From the NCBI GenBank assembly GCA_029721435.1, contig CM056577.1:116868219-116932218 (forward strand): a stretch of 64,000 nt of DNA, written 5' to 3'. The translations under genes were made by a program, and so were the position numbers. Below, one piece after another: positions 32,105-43,859 of the stretch. The number at the start of each line of letters is the position of its first letter. The stretch's first letter is position 1. The notes below the pieces were generated by a model. That model was not told the DNA's origin. It saw only the letters and a program-made list of their open reading frames with translations, and ran no database searches. Source of the stretch: Gymnothorax reevesii. Taxonomy: Eukaryota > Chordata > Actinopteri > Anguilliformes > Muraenidae.

Positions 32105-32240
32105 ACAAGGTAACAGCTAAATTAAGGTTAGAGGTTAAGTTCAGGGTTAGAGTAAGGGTAGGGTCAGGTTAAGGTTAGAGTTAGGGTGAGGGTGAGGCAT
32201 GTGGTGTTAGGTTAAAGTCAGGGTAAGGGGTTAGGAATGA
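32105..32240. repeat. TTAGGG-like degenerate repeat
   Basis: Irregular GGTTAGAG, GGGTTAG, AAGGGTAGGG and GGTTAAGG units follow the TG block. The same arrangement of TG run then GGTTAGGGTT-type sequence occurs near 55.0-55.5 kb. It looks like the fish minisatellite family rather than a true telomere. Confidence 0.75.
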
Positions 32241-32805
32241 ATGTAAGCCTATGGGAAGTCGCCACAAAACATGAAAAAACAACGCGCGTGTGTCTGTGTT
32301 TGTGTATGTCCATCAACTTTACATGTGTGAGTGTGTGTGCCAGTATGTGTACAGGTATGTTTGTGTGAATTCTTGCGCTCGTGTATCTATCTATTTGCTT
32401 GCGAGTTTTTGTGCATTCACGTGTAAGACACATACATGCGCAATGTGTGTGAGAGTCTGTGGGTGCACGTGGCAGTGGGCGATGTGTGTGTATGTGCCTG
32501 ACTGTGCGCGTACCCCAGCACTGCATCTAATATCACCAGCCCCTGGTGTAACACCCTCACTGCCACAAGCACTCGAAGCTAATCCTGCTCTGCCTCAACA
32601 CTGCGAGGCACACATCTCCCTGTGCAAATTATGAGTCAGATGGAAGCAGCGGCGCTTAACCGTGCCAGAAACCTGTTTGCATTCACCCAGCATGTTTACC
32701 CAGGAATCCGGCCCGGATATGCAGTTCCAGTAACGGAGGCCAGAATAGAGGTGGGAACGGGAATTGAAAATTATGGGGTGACAACAGCAGGTCTGATTAT
32801 TTGAC
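32241..32805. other. TG-rich low-complexity and spacer
   Basis: TG-biased sequence to about 32510, then ordinary sequence. Frames here reflect base composition. Confidence 0.5.
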
Positions 32806-32940
32806 CTGAATGAAATGACAGTAAAGCAGCAGCCATTAGCGAGCCTCGCATGAAAGCTGTGGCGCTAATCCATGTTTTTTAAGGCGCATCCTTACCTAAT
32901 GATTAAATCGCCTTATGCGGCACTCACATACACGCCTGCC

Positions 32941-34185
32941 CATTGAGAAGAGATTATGTTTAGAGATGAATGAAGTGAGGTCTATACTGTGGTGGGAATC
33001 TCCCTCTGATGAGATGCCTACGGTCCCATCTGTGTGTCCCGGCATCAGATGGCTTTTGATTGCTCTATCTGTAAAGTATATCATGCTCTCATGGGCACTC
33101 GCTCAGACATGTTCATGTACTGTACATCCATGTCTGCAGGCAAACACACTCTTGCATTATGTACGTGAATATACACTTACCGTCAGGAAACACAGATGAA
33201 AAATACATTTGTGCTCAGAGAATCCAAACTGGGAAGGAAAGAAATATTGTGTGCCATCTGGTAAACAGCATGTTCCATGTTTTCCTTCTCTCTTGAGGTC
33301 AGAATATTCCAGGACTGCTTCCAATAGATAATTGTACCAAACAACCACTCTCAAACCGAGACTATGTCCTTCTCATAGCTTTAACTCAGCATTCAGCAGT
33401 CTGTCTTTCACGTGAACAAGTGTAAAGCTCATTGTTTTTTTACACTGCCTTTTCCGGGTCATACAAGAAGTGCCAACATGCGTAATACTCCCATGCTTTC
33501 TTCAATTATCTCAGAGAAATGTTGCAATTTCCTTTTGTATGGCAGAGGCCCTGCAAGAATTTTCTTATCTCTGCAGGGTAAGTTGTCTTCCCGTATAGCG
33601 CAAAGCTTCCTGAATGAATGTGCATTTTTTGACTACTTGGCCAATCCTGGCCTGTACCTCTGTCCATGACGTCATGAATTAAAGCTGAACTTTGACGGGA
33701 ATCTGTGAACAGTACTGAATTGTTCTTGGGAAGCTAGGCTAAGTTAAACCAGTTTAGATTCACAACCTCTTGACCGCTACTCTGAGACCTTTTTGGTTTA
33801 AGCAGGCAGTAACATATGGTAGAATTATGATGACTATTTTTTACCCTACGGTGGCAAAAACATGAGTTAGAACTGGGACAGTGTGGGGTACGGGGTGTTC
33901 CAAGTTCCCCCAAAACATTGCTATTCTGAGCAACAGTCAGCTGAGAAAACACTTCCTTCAAAGAAGCCGCAATCTCACCAGTGTACACATGCACTAACTG
34001 TCTTGCACCTGTTTTCCATTCGCATTCGCAATATCTTAATAATAATCAATATCTTGTTCTTTGTTAAATTTGTCTTGTTTGTTTGTATCATGATTGCCAC
34101 ATTTTTTTGCATGATTTGCATTTTGTTGATTATAAATATGGAAATCATATAAAATGACATATTTACGTGATATTGGTCCGTAATT
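32941..34185. other. No recognisable gene or repeat
   Basis: Short frames without motifs. AT-rich at 34020-34160. Confidence 0.5.
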
Positions 34186-34189
34186 TAAC

Positions 34190-35420
34190 CTCTTAACTGT
34201 CACCTGCATTTTCTCTCATTTGGCCCGGATTGGTATTCCACATTTCAAATGTTCACTGCTCCCACATACAATGGTTTTATTACACATGCATGGTCTGCTA
34301 TGATTCTGCTCTGTCTGCCATGTTTTTGAGGTTCTGTCTGATCTCTGTATTGACTGACTATGCCTTGGATCATGTATTGTGATTTGGTTACTTAGATTTG
34401 TTCATGTATTGTCTAGTTTAGTTTTTCCATGTTTTGTTTTTGACTATAGTCTCACTCCGGTCCTTGTTTTTGTTTCTGCCATGCATTGCACTTTGTCTCC
34501 CCCTGTCTGGTCTCTTGTCTTGTCATTGCCCACAGCCCCGGTATTGCGTGCCACTCTTTCGGGTGATTTAATGGTTTCTGGATTTCAACCATTCCTTCCA
34601 ATCTCGTTTACTTCCTTCACCTTGCTTTTTCTATATTACTAACCCTTACTAACAGTTTGTTATTTTTGCTAGAATTACTAACACAAACTAACATTGTATA
34701 TAATACTAACTTACTAACGAGCACTAAAGGATTGTATAGCTGCACTTACTAATTGATTAACAAGCTCTCAGCACTCGCCCTGTTCTAATCTCCGCCTCTT
34801 GTCTCTCTCTAATCTTCTCTGCTGCGTTTCTGTGGATACCCCACACCTGCTCACGCTGTCCATTCTCTCATTGTCTATGCACGTTAGAACTCCTTGACCA
34901 GAGCTATATATCTGTCTATAAGATTGTCTCGTGATCCCTGTCCGCGTTTTGGCTGTTGCCTATTTCATGTGATTAGGTTCTTCCTCATGTTACCTCCTTT
35001 GTAATCAGTCTGACTTCCTCCACCTGTGTTTTGTTAAGCAACTGACTGCCCGTAAGTGTATATTAGGAGTCTTTTCACAGCACTTCCCTGTGAGAACGTT
35101 TCTCTTGTTTACCTGTGCTGCTATTGACTTTGCCTTGTACTCATAGTGTTACTCTTCTGACTGGACCGTCCGACTTACGATTTTTGGCTCTGCTCTTTGG
35201 TACTATTGTCTGCATCTGTTTACCAACCCTTTTTGCCCGACTACAAGTTTTGTGATTGGTGCCCTGTTTACGGTTCTGGATTTCGCCCTTTGGATTCAGA
35301 ATTTTTTTGTATTGTGGACATTATACCATTGCCTGCTCTGTTGGGTTTCCCCCCTTCAGAAATAAAGCCTACTTTCTTTTTTTTTGTTCTCTCTGGTGCT
35401 CACTTGTGGTTCCTATACGT
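34190..35420 (+). mobile_element. Possible LTR-derived sequence
   Basis: The stretch is pyrimidine- and TG-rich with repeated phrases (TTTTGTTTTTGACTATAG, TTGCCTTGTACTCATAG, GGTTCTGGATTTCGCCC) and ends at an AATAAAGCC site near 35361. This style matches long terminal repeats of fish Gypsy-type elements, but no matched pair, primer binding site or coding domain was found and the limits are uncertain. Confidence 0.3.
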
Positions 35421-35826
35421 AATCCTGACTTGGTCTCATTGGAAAGAGAAGCCATAGAGGTTTTCAATGACATGCATCATAAAATGTTGTGACTTTGGGG
35501 CAAACAACATGAATTTCTTGATTGCACAGGTTCTTAGCTTTCGAACAAGACCAAATGGAACAGATGATAGTTGGTTTGACCGTCACAACACAACTCTGAT
35601 GGTGAGGACTGACAAGTCTCATTGCACTCAAGTATGTGGTGTCTATGTTAAGAAATTGATTTATTGCATTTTTTATGACTGACATAGGGCAAAAAGGTGG
35701 GTGGGAATGAAATCCTGAGCGTCTAAGCTTGCAAATGGTATATCGTTTGCCTGGATTGGTTGAGGATTTAAGTCATAGTTTACAGAGGATTCAAAATTTG
35801 TTTGAAAATTCCGTAGGGCCCTAACA
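35421..35826. other. Unrecognised spacer
   Basis: No gene or repeat recognised. Confidence 0.45.
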
Positions 35827-35830
35827 TTAA

Positions 35831-36981
35831 AGAAGGAGACCGCACTTTGGTAAAGTATATTACAGCGGAAAGTAGAATTCTTGAACTGTCTTAAACGCGT
35901 ATTTTAATTTGATAATAATCCAGAGCGAAGCATTTTTAAACCAGGGAGTCTTCACATTGGCTTCAATATCAGGGGGCAGACATTTTTACCTGGGGAATCT
36001 TCTGATTTTGAATTTGACCTTCGGAAACCTCACCTTTAAATCCTTAATAACGTAAACCTCTCGCAATTTACATCTCCTGATGTAAAGCAGCCACAGTTGC
36101 TCAGACTAATTGGTAAAAACTAATGACAGTCTAATTTACTTTTGATAGCATTGTTATACATTGCACCACAAAATTATGAGGCGTCTTTTTCTGCGCATAA
36201 ATGATAACTTAAAATATCAATATGTCTTTATAATTTCAGCATTTGTGTTGCTCGTTAAGCAGCACAGATTTGCGTAAATTAGTTAGTGAGGCTGCGAGAA
36301 TCCTCTCTCGATTCTGAATGTTGTCACGGCTAAAGGGCGCTGTAATGCAAGTTTCACAGGTGTGAGACAATCCTAAAGATGGCAAAAATAATTACTGCAA
36401 AGTCAGCAAAAGTTTTCGATTTGCAATGCCATGTCAATTATATAAATGTAGGCAATAGGAATTCACCGTTATTTTCTAATTATAAGTCATGTATTGGTCT
36501 TAGTCGCTCAGTCAATAAATTGTTTGATTGTTAATCAGGCCATCTTAAATAAAAACTGCTTATGGGCAGTCAAGCCGTAAAGGGAGAGCTTACTGAAGGC
36601 CCTCTGAACAACTCCATGGCCTGGATGAAAGGAGAGAACAACTGACATCACGAAAGAGAATAACTGACGCCACATGCACCACTGCACTGGTGTTTGATGT
36701 GCACTCACCCACTATACAGGGCACTATGTAATGAATGTTCTGCATTGAAAACAAAATAAAGAGAATGAGTGAGCGAGTGGACTCTGCATTCTGAACGCAG
36801 CCTTAGATTCCCCAAGTAAAAATGTCTTCCCCCTGATATTGACGTCAGTTTGAAGACTTGCCGGTTTTAAAATGCATCGCGAATCATTATCAAATTGAAA
36901 TTGATAAAACTATACGTTTTAGACACTTAAAGAATTCTACTTTCCGCTGAAATATACTTTGCCGAAGTGCGGTCTCCTCCC
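35831..36981. mobile_element. TTAA element with ~170 bp inverted repeats
   Basis: TTAA at 35827-35830 and 36982-36985 bracket a 1151 bp insert. The left arm (from AGAAGGAGACCGCACTT) matches the complement of the right arm (GGGAGGAGACCGCACTTCGG) over roughly 170 bp, including GCGGAAAGTAGAATTCTT, TTTGATAAT and AATATCAGGGGG. The interior (about 36001-36810) is non-coding. TTAA targets fit piggyBac or Kolobok-type transposons; the long arms fit a non-autonomous derivative. Confidence 0.85.
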
Positions 36982-36985
36982 TTAA

Positions 36986-39190
36986 ACCAGCGGCTATGAT
37001 TGGTAGTGGGCAGCATTTTCTATGCTTTGTTAAAGCCAAAAAAATACAAAGAGTGGTTGCTTAGATTTAGTTTCATGCAAAATTCGTCACTAGCTTGGTA
37101 AGTATTTCTGATTTCTGCTAATATTTTGACTGAATTCCGAAAGCAATGTTGATTTAACTTGTATGGCTTTGTTGTATATGTAGCAAAGTGCCACTCTCAA
37201 AATTGCTTTGCATGCTCACATTACCCTTCCATAATCATTGTGTAATTTATTAGCCAGCTAGTCACTAAATTTAATACAGTATGAATTGAGAAACCGTTGC
37301 TAGTTTACACAGAAGTATCGTAAAAACTGCATTGACTAAGACAAATAGAATGGTAGATGATTTTTTTTTATGATATTTAGTTGCGGCAGAATAGTAGTAC
37401 CATTCACAATAGATAGAGTGATAGCTTACAGTATTATGATACAAATGCTGAATTCCAAGTGTACTTTAAGTTTTGCAGTGATGTCATATCAGCCTTGTTT
37501 GTGAGTGTAACTACCATTGTCACAGTTGTTTAGCCTGCAGACATCACCTTTCAATACTCATTGTTTAGTTTAACAGCTAGATACTAAATCATTCATGTGT
37601 ATTTGTAGACTTTAGCGAATAGCCAAGTGATTTTTATATGGATGCTGTCCGTTATGCTCGCTGGCCAATCAGAGAAGAGCTCATTTCCTAGAGTTGATGT
37701 CCACTTACAACAGTCTGTTTTTTGGGGCTTATGAATGAGAAGAATCGAATGGAAAAAAATCATGGTTTTTTATGTTTTAAAATTTTTTTTGCAAAAAAAA
37801 TTGTATAAATCTTCCATTTGGACACTGAAGAATGTAATAACTTTAAAGAACAGCCAGAGAGGTCCCCTTTGATGGAACATAAATATTGATGTGACAATCA
37901 TATGATTCATTTAATGAGTTCTAATGCATTTCATTCAAAATTTTGCAAGAAGAAAAGAAAGGAAAAAACATTGTTAAAAATTTGAAAGTGTATGGGTTAA
38001 TTGTAAGTTAACAGAGTAAAAAGCTGAATTTTAAAAATGCTAAATACATCCTGTACGGAATGGCTGCAGTTCCAGTTTCAAGCATTTTTAGGATGTTCTG
38101 GGTTGCAAGTATCTGCACTTAATCCTCCATGGTTCCCTGTAAAACTGGATCTCAATGAAGTGCTTTGCTCAGTCATTCCTTTTGTAAATCCAGCAGCAAA
38201 TAATCTTCACTCATCTGCACTTAATCTGTGCAGCGAGATCCTACTGAGCTTCCCTGCAGATTATAACAAATTCAATTCAAATCTCAAATCTTTTCATCCA
38301 GAAAAAAAAAAACTTCACATGACATATTCCCCCAAATAAATCTCAGTTAATCTGAGACAAATAGAATTTATTGCTTTGTTTTATAACCAGAACGATAATA
38401 TCTTCACTGTTGCGCTCGTGCAGACAAGGCATATGACTGACATTTGAATTATTACTCAATGCCGATTACTGCTGTGGCATCTGGGGCCTGCTTTACATAA
38501 TGCAGTGTGAAGATAAGCGCCATCAGCAAAGTGAAGGCCGGGTGAGTCACCGATGGAAAAATGAGGTACGGCAGGAAAAAAGAGCGAAAGACACGAACGA
38601 CCTGCTGAAAAACAAACAGCGAAAACTCAGCTGTGGTTGTGCCTGGAGGTAGAGCAAGCCGCCTTCTAAAATGGTGAATGAACCTTTGTCCTTTCAAGAC
38701 CAAAAGAAGCTTATAGGGCTTTAGAGATATTCTTTTAATGATGCATGATTTCAGCTGTAGTGCAGGGGTTAAGAATGGAGTGATTCTGACTAACCAACTG
38801 TGCTGACGTCAATGAGTTCGGAAAAAGCCGGTGACGAGATGGGACACATGGGCCACACTTCCACTTCTTTTTTGCTTTTCAGCGTGACGTTTGTGATCAG
38901 ATGCGCCACACTGGAACTACACCATGTCATCATGTGTGGGTCCACACTTGACATTTCGATGTGAACTGATTGATCCAATATCGATCAGACGTAATCCCAT
39001 ACAATGATCCTTCTAAAATGGTACTTGGTGCAACACAGGGCCGTCTTCTTTTCCGTACATTTTGTTTATTTTGTAAAGGTGATGGGGCCTGCATGAAATG
39101 CTTTACATTTCTTTGGCACTACAGCAAAGTTCTTGCGTAGCCCTCCTCTCCCATATTATTGAAGATTTCCACTAATATTGCCTCATTTCT
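36986..39190. other. No recognisable gene or repeat
   Basis: Contains T- and A-rich runs (37361-37371, 37780-37800). Frames at 38037-38339 (plus) and 38452-38703 (minus) show no motif. Confidence 0.5.
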
Positions 39191-39986
39191 TTAATTTCAA
39201 TTTCAATTTATTTGTATAGCGCTTTTCACAGATAAACTGTCACAAAGACGCTTTACAGTCAGAGATGAGTTACTGAAAGGACAGTGCCCAGCCTATTCCC
39301 CACTACAGCAAATGAGGTAAAAAAAACTCCCAGTAGGGAGAAAAAACTCCCCAGTGGGAAGAAATCTCAGGAGGAACCCGGCTATAGTGGGGAAGCCCAT
39401 CCTCCGCGGGCTAGCTAGTTGATAACAAGATAATGACAATACAGTTCTATTAAAGTCCTTCTAAACTGTGCTATCAGTTGCTCAAGGAAGTGGCATGCCA
39501 AGGATGGTGCAGAACTGGATCAGGACCGCATCAGGACAGCAGCAGCCAGAGCTCATGGTGAGGTCCAGGGCTCGGATGATCCAGGACTCAGGCTTGTGGA
39601 GGGAAAGATCCTCGGAGAGAGACAGAAAAAAGTGGGGTGAGGCACTGGATAAACGACTGCGTATTAATAAAAATACAGTCCTGTGTCATGCGCCAAATGA
39701 GAATTTAGGAGCTGACTGGTCAGGAAACAGTCAACACCCCTCCATCCACTTCCTGCAGCACAGAAGCCCTACACTTACTCCAGGAAGATCATTTTAGATT
39801 TTCTAGACACTAGTACCATATGGACATACAAAGGCTGTAGCAATCCCCACTGACACTGTTAATACATGCTCAGTGCCACCGGTTCCACATGGATTTACGT
39901 AAAACACTGGCTTCCAATATCGTGAACATATCATAAATCAAGGTTGTAGTCAGTCCCACCAGAGCCAGCACATAACTAATCATGAA

Positions 39987-41979
39987 CTAATCATAGGCTT
40001 GACTAAAAAGATTAGTTTTCAACCTACTCTTGAAGATAGAGAGTGTGTCCGAAGCCCGAATTTGTCTTGGGAGATTGTTCCATAAAATTGGTGCTTTGTA
40101 AGAGTATGCTCTGCCTCCAAGTGTAATTCTAGATATATTTGGAATTTTCAAGTAGTCAGCACCTTGTGAACGAAGTAATCTTGGTGGGGAGTAAGGAATG
40201 AGAAGGCTGCAAAGATATTCCGGGGCCAAGTCATTTAAAGCTTTGTAAGTAAGAAATAGTATTTTGTACTCAATTCTGAATTTTACAGGCAGCTAATGAA
40301 GATTTTTGAGCACCGGGCTATTGTGATCATATTTCTTAGTCCTAGTCAGAACCCTAGCTGCAGCATTCTGCACTAATTGAAGACGTTTCAGGGCTGAGCC
40401 AGTGCAACCAGACAGTAAGACATTGCAATAGTCCAGCCGAGAGGACACAAATGCGTGAACAAATTTTTCAGCATCTTGAAGAGACAACATTTTTCTAAGT
40501 TTAGATATGTTTCGAAGATGGAAAAAAGCCACTCGGATGATATTGTTGATGTGAGCCTGGAAAGAGAGTTCTGAATCAAGAGTCACCCCCAGGTTTTTAA
40601 CGACAGCTCTGGCAGAGACAGAGAGGCCATCTAAGTTAAGAGAATACTTAACGAATGAGTCTCTAAGAGATTTGGGACCCAGTACCAATATTTCAGTCTT
40701 ATCTAGGTTTAATTTGCGTCATCCAAGCTTTAACAGCTTTATGACACATCTCTAATTTAGTAACCGGATCATTTTCACCCGGTTTAAAGAATATATAGAG
40801 CTGCGTGTTGTCTGCATAACAATGGTATTTAACATCAAGTCTACTTATGATATTTCTGAGCGGAAGCATGTATAGAGAAAAAAGCAAAGGGCCCAGAACA
40901 GATCCTTGAGGTATTCCAAAGGAATACCTTGGAATACTCTGAACACTTGTTATTTACAAACAAGACAAACTGAGATCTATCAGACAGATAAGACTTATAC
41001 CATGAAAGGGCAAGTCCAGAAATACCAACTAATTTTTCCAACCTACGAAGAAGAATATGGTGGTCTACAGTATCAACCCAGGTAAAAAAATACTATACTT
41101 GAATTACACTTTTACAGACTGTATTAAGTATGGTGTATGTTTTTTTCGCCCCCTTTATGTGTAATTAAGTGTGCTCAAGTAGTCATTGAATACTACTTGT
41201 GTACTACTTCAGTGCACTAAAAGGGTACACTTTCTAAAAGTATATATTAAATATATTACTTTTTGTGCTTAATTTGCAAAAGTATATTTGTAATACTTTT
41301 TGTATGCAACAAATATACTTTTAATATAATTAAGTGTAATACTTTTTCACCTGGGAAAGGCGGCACTTAAATCGAGAAGGACGAGAACAGAGATGCGGCC
41401 ACTATCCATAGAGAGAAGCAGATCATTTTCTACAACAGTGACGGCTGTTTCAGTGCTGTGATGCTTTCTATAGGCAGAATGAAAACTGTCAAATACCTCA
41501 TTAGATTGCAGGAATGAAGAGAGCTGTTGGGTGACACATTTTTCAAGGATCTCAGATAAAAATGTGAGGTTTGAGATTGGCCTATAATAGGCTTGGACTG
41601 TGGGATCCAAATCTGTTTTTTTAAGCAGCGGCTTGATTTCTGCCATCTTAAATGAAGTGGGAACAATACCTGATATCAGAGAAGAAGTAATTATGTGAAG
41701 AATTGGGCCGCCAAAAATGGGCAGGAGTTCTTTCACTAGCTTTGTGGGAATGGGATCCAAGATACAAGTAGATGATTTGGAAGTAACAACTAATTTGGCT
41801 AGTTCACTCAGGGATATAGGAGAAAGGGATTCAAACTGGTTTGTGTGTAATGTGGAAGACTCCATATCATGAGAAACGCCATCGCAAACTGGTAAGGAAG
41901 CAGTGATCATCTCTCTAATTCCAATAATTTTGCCATTAAAGAAATGTAAATGTAAACTGCTGCCCAGTCTGGTTTGCAT
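39987..41979 (-). pseudogene. L2-like reverse transcriptase, broken
   Basis: In order on the minus strand: ILDPIPTKLVKELLP, YYRPISNLTFLSEILEKC, STETAVTVVENDLLLSMDSG, VLVLLDLSAAF (41358-41979); then after the MITE, the D-T-V-D-H continuation; [26 protein letters not shown] sequence broken by a local duplication near 40905-40935; [14 protein letters not shown], where the canonical YADD catalytic box reads YADN; VKNLGVTLDSELSFQAH and FVSSRLDYCNVLLSG; and AYSYKAPILWNNLPRQIRASDTLSIFKSRLKT at the end. Several frameshifts and the MITE make it non-functional. Confidence 0.92.
41077..41355. mobile_element. 279 bp MITE inside the LINE
   Basis: Ends CCCAGGTAAAAAAATACTAT and (other strand) CCCAGGTGAAAAAGTATTAC are inverted repeats. 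The LINE codons on either side rejoin as AAF-DTVDH when the insert is removed, with an apparent 2 bp AA duplication. The interior is AT-rich with repeated AGTATATTT and AAGTGTA motifs and no coding. Superfamily is uncertain. Confidence 0.85.
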
Positions 41980-41990
41980 ATTGGAGTTGG

Positions 41991-43605
41991 ATGACAGAGC
42001 TAAAGGACGGTGGGTCTCAGTTGTGCTCCAGCCCCACTTTTCCTCTATGTTTGAATATCTTCCCTTTGCTTTACATGTTCGGGAGAAAAACCTCGTCCCG
42101 GGAAGATGACAAGAGACCTACGTTTAATAAATTGTCCAGATTGTGCTCACATGTCGTCCATGCCTCACAGAGATTTGGAACTCTGTGTGAACTGGGCCAC
42201 ATTGTCATGTAGTCTGGCTGATCGGATCCCTTTGTGAGCCAGATCCCATCTTGGAGCGTACAGACTTCACAGTTAATGCGTCCTGGCATGACTGCATGAA
42301 AAAAGTTACAATGAAAAGACAAGTGTCCATCCAGCCATGGATGGAAGAAAAACTGGAGTCAGACGAGCTCTTGTTGCATCATGAGGTCAATTACACAGGA
42401 ATGATTAACTTAAACATGCATAAATGGATCATGGAATTTATATTCCAGTAGGCGACACTAACAGAGATAAGGCGAGGAAAACATCTGCTTGGGGCTCAGT
42501 AAAACAAACAGAGCAGAAAATTTGTGATGGATCTGATAATGAGTGTGAGTTATTGGGCTGAGTGAGAAATTTTTTCAGGAGGACTTAGAGCCTGAACATT
42601 TGGTTCACTTTAGGTGGAGTTGTCATATGGAAATGCTGAAAATCATCACATGGGTGATAATATGTCTCTCCCACGCGGACAATGTTTCTGTTTTTGACAG
42701 CGAGACTCCAGCTTTTTTACTAAGAAATTCTTAGCTCAAGGCTGTTTTTGTTTGATAGATTACAGTCAATGTGAGATGTCAGGGGCAAACACCGAAATTT
42801 CACCTCTGAACATCTCAGAAGGCCAAAGAAGATTATTTCCAAAGACTAAGGCTACTGCCAGGGTGTAGGCTTTTTGTGAACAATATCTTCAAGCAGTACC
42901 TTCATGTGATCCAGTCAAGATTTCAAAATACAGATTTGACATTTTTATTGCATTTTTGAATAACCAACACAATTTAATCCAGGTTTTTTTTCAGTATGAG
43001 TTTTACGGTTTTCATAATCTCTTCAGGCCCAATGCCCCCCAGCGGTAACATGGGCATGACAAGGTTAATATAATTCGAAAATTGCAATAACTTACTCATT
43101 TATATTTCGCAAAACACAGCAATATTATCCCATATTATACTTTCAAAGCATCCATTCTTGATAACCAAGTCATTGTTCTACTCAAAATATCAAGTTATGG
43201 CCTTTATCAAAACCTTTCAACAGCAGTGTTCACTCACCCATATTTATTGCAGGTCACTGCCTCTCCCAACATATGCCCTGGTGAGCGATCCAGGATCCTA
43301 ATAATCCACAAAATTTGGTTTCAAAAAATCATTCAGAAAATGGGCTTCAAGAAAAACTATTTGATTTTTTTTTTTTTTTTTGCCATTTTTATGATTTTCT
43401 GAAGGTAATTAGTGGACCCAAGGCAACTCACTCTGAAGATTACGCACAAACTTTTGGCGTTATGTAAACCCACTTTATTGAATCCTAGAACTTCATTGGT
43501 TCACAGTAAGTCACTTAAAAGGTCCCTGGACATAACTGGAGATTTTTTGCGAGGAGCCATGGGTTATTCGCTGAGCTTACGTGACTCATAGGGACTTCAG
43601 CCAAT
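41991..43605. other. No recognisable gene or repeat
   Basis: Short frames without motifs. A T run lies at 43366-43380. Confidence 0.5.
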
Positions 43606-43610
43606 CCTAT

Positions 43611-43847
43611 TATACTCTTCCAAAACAGAGACTATACATTGTTTTTAGCATCAATTTATTATACATGAAATGTTTTGACAAATGTGGAAAACATATTGAA
43701 AAGAAAGTGTAATCAATAATTCAATATTTGTATAGTTTCTTTTTTGGAAGAGTATATTTCAATATGTTTTCCACATTTGTCAAAACATTTCATGTATAAT
43801 AAATTGATGCTAAAAACAATGTATAGTTTCTTTTTTGGAAGAGTATA
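43611..43847. repeat. Near-perfect palindrome with ~90 bp arms
   Basis: Left arm 43611-43700 is the reverse complement of right arm 43757-43847 with only a few differences, around a 56 bp centre. The centre itself carries a third, direct copy of the arm end (GTATAGTTTCTTTTTTGGAA) at about 43730-43757. TA dinucleotides flank the outer ends. It could be a mariner-type MITE or the product of template switching. Confidence 0.92.
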
Positions 43848-43859
43848 TATCCATGGTAG

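Larger units (their letters stand above)
39194..41990 (-). mobile_element. L2-like LINE, 5'-truncated, with MITE insert
   Basis: The element reads on the minus strand. Its 3' end (39194-39420) carries the common fish segment TTTGTATAGCGCTTTTCACA and AAAAACTCCC-type repeats. Coding pieces run from 41979 down to 39987 and cover the reverse transcriptase and its C-terminus. A 279 bp MITE sits at 41077-41355. The endonuclease domain and 5' end are missing. Confidence 0.92.

Noticed and set aside
31805..32172. Open frames rich in V-C or T-H repeats
   Set aside because: They are translations of (TG)n/(CA)n microsatellite sequence, not proteins.
32110..32236. Interstitial telomere
   Set aside because: Units are irregular mixtures of GGTTAG, GGTTAAGG and GGGTAGG beside a TG run, the same arrangement as the fish repeat at 55 kb; true telomere arrays would be regular.
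39468..39797. 109-codon plus-strand frame as a gene
   Set aside because: It is antisense to the 3' untranslated part of the L2-like LINE.
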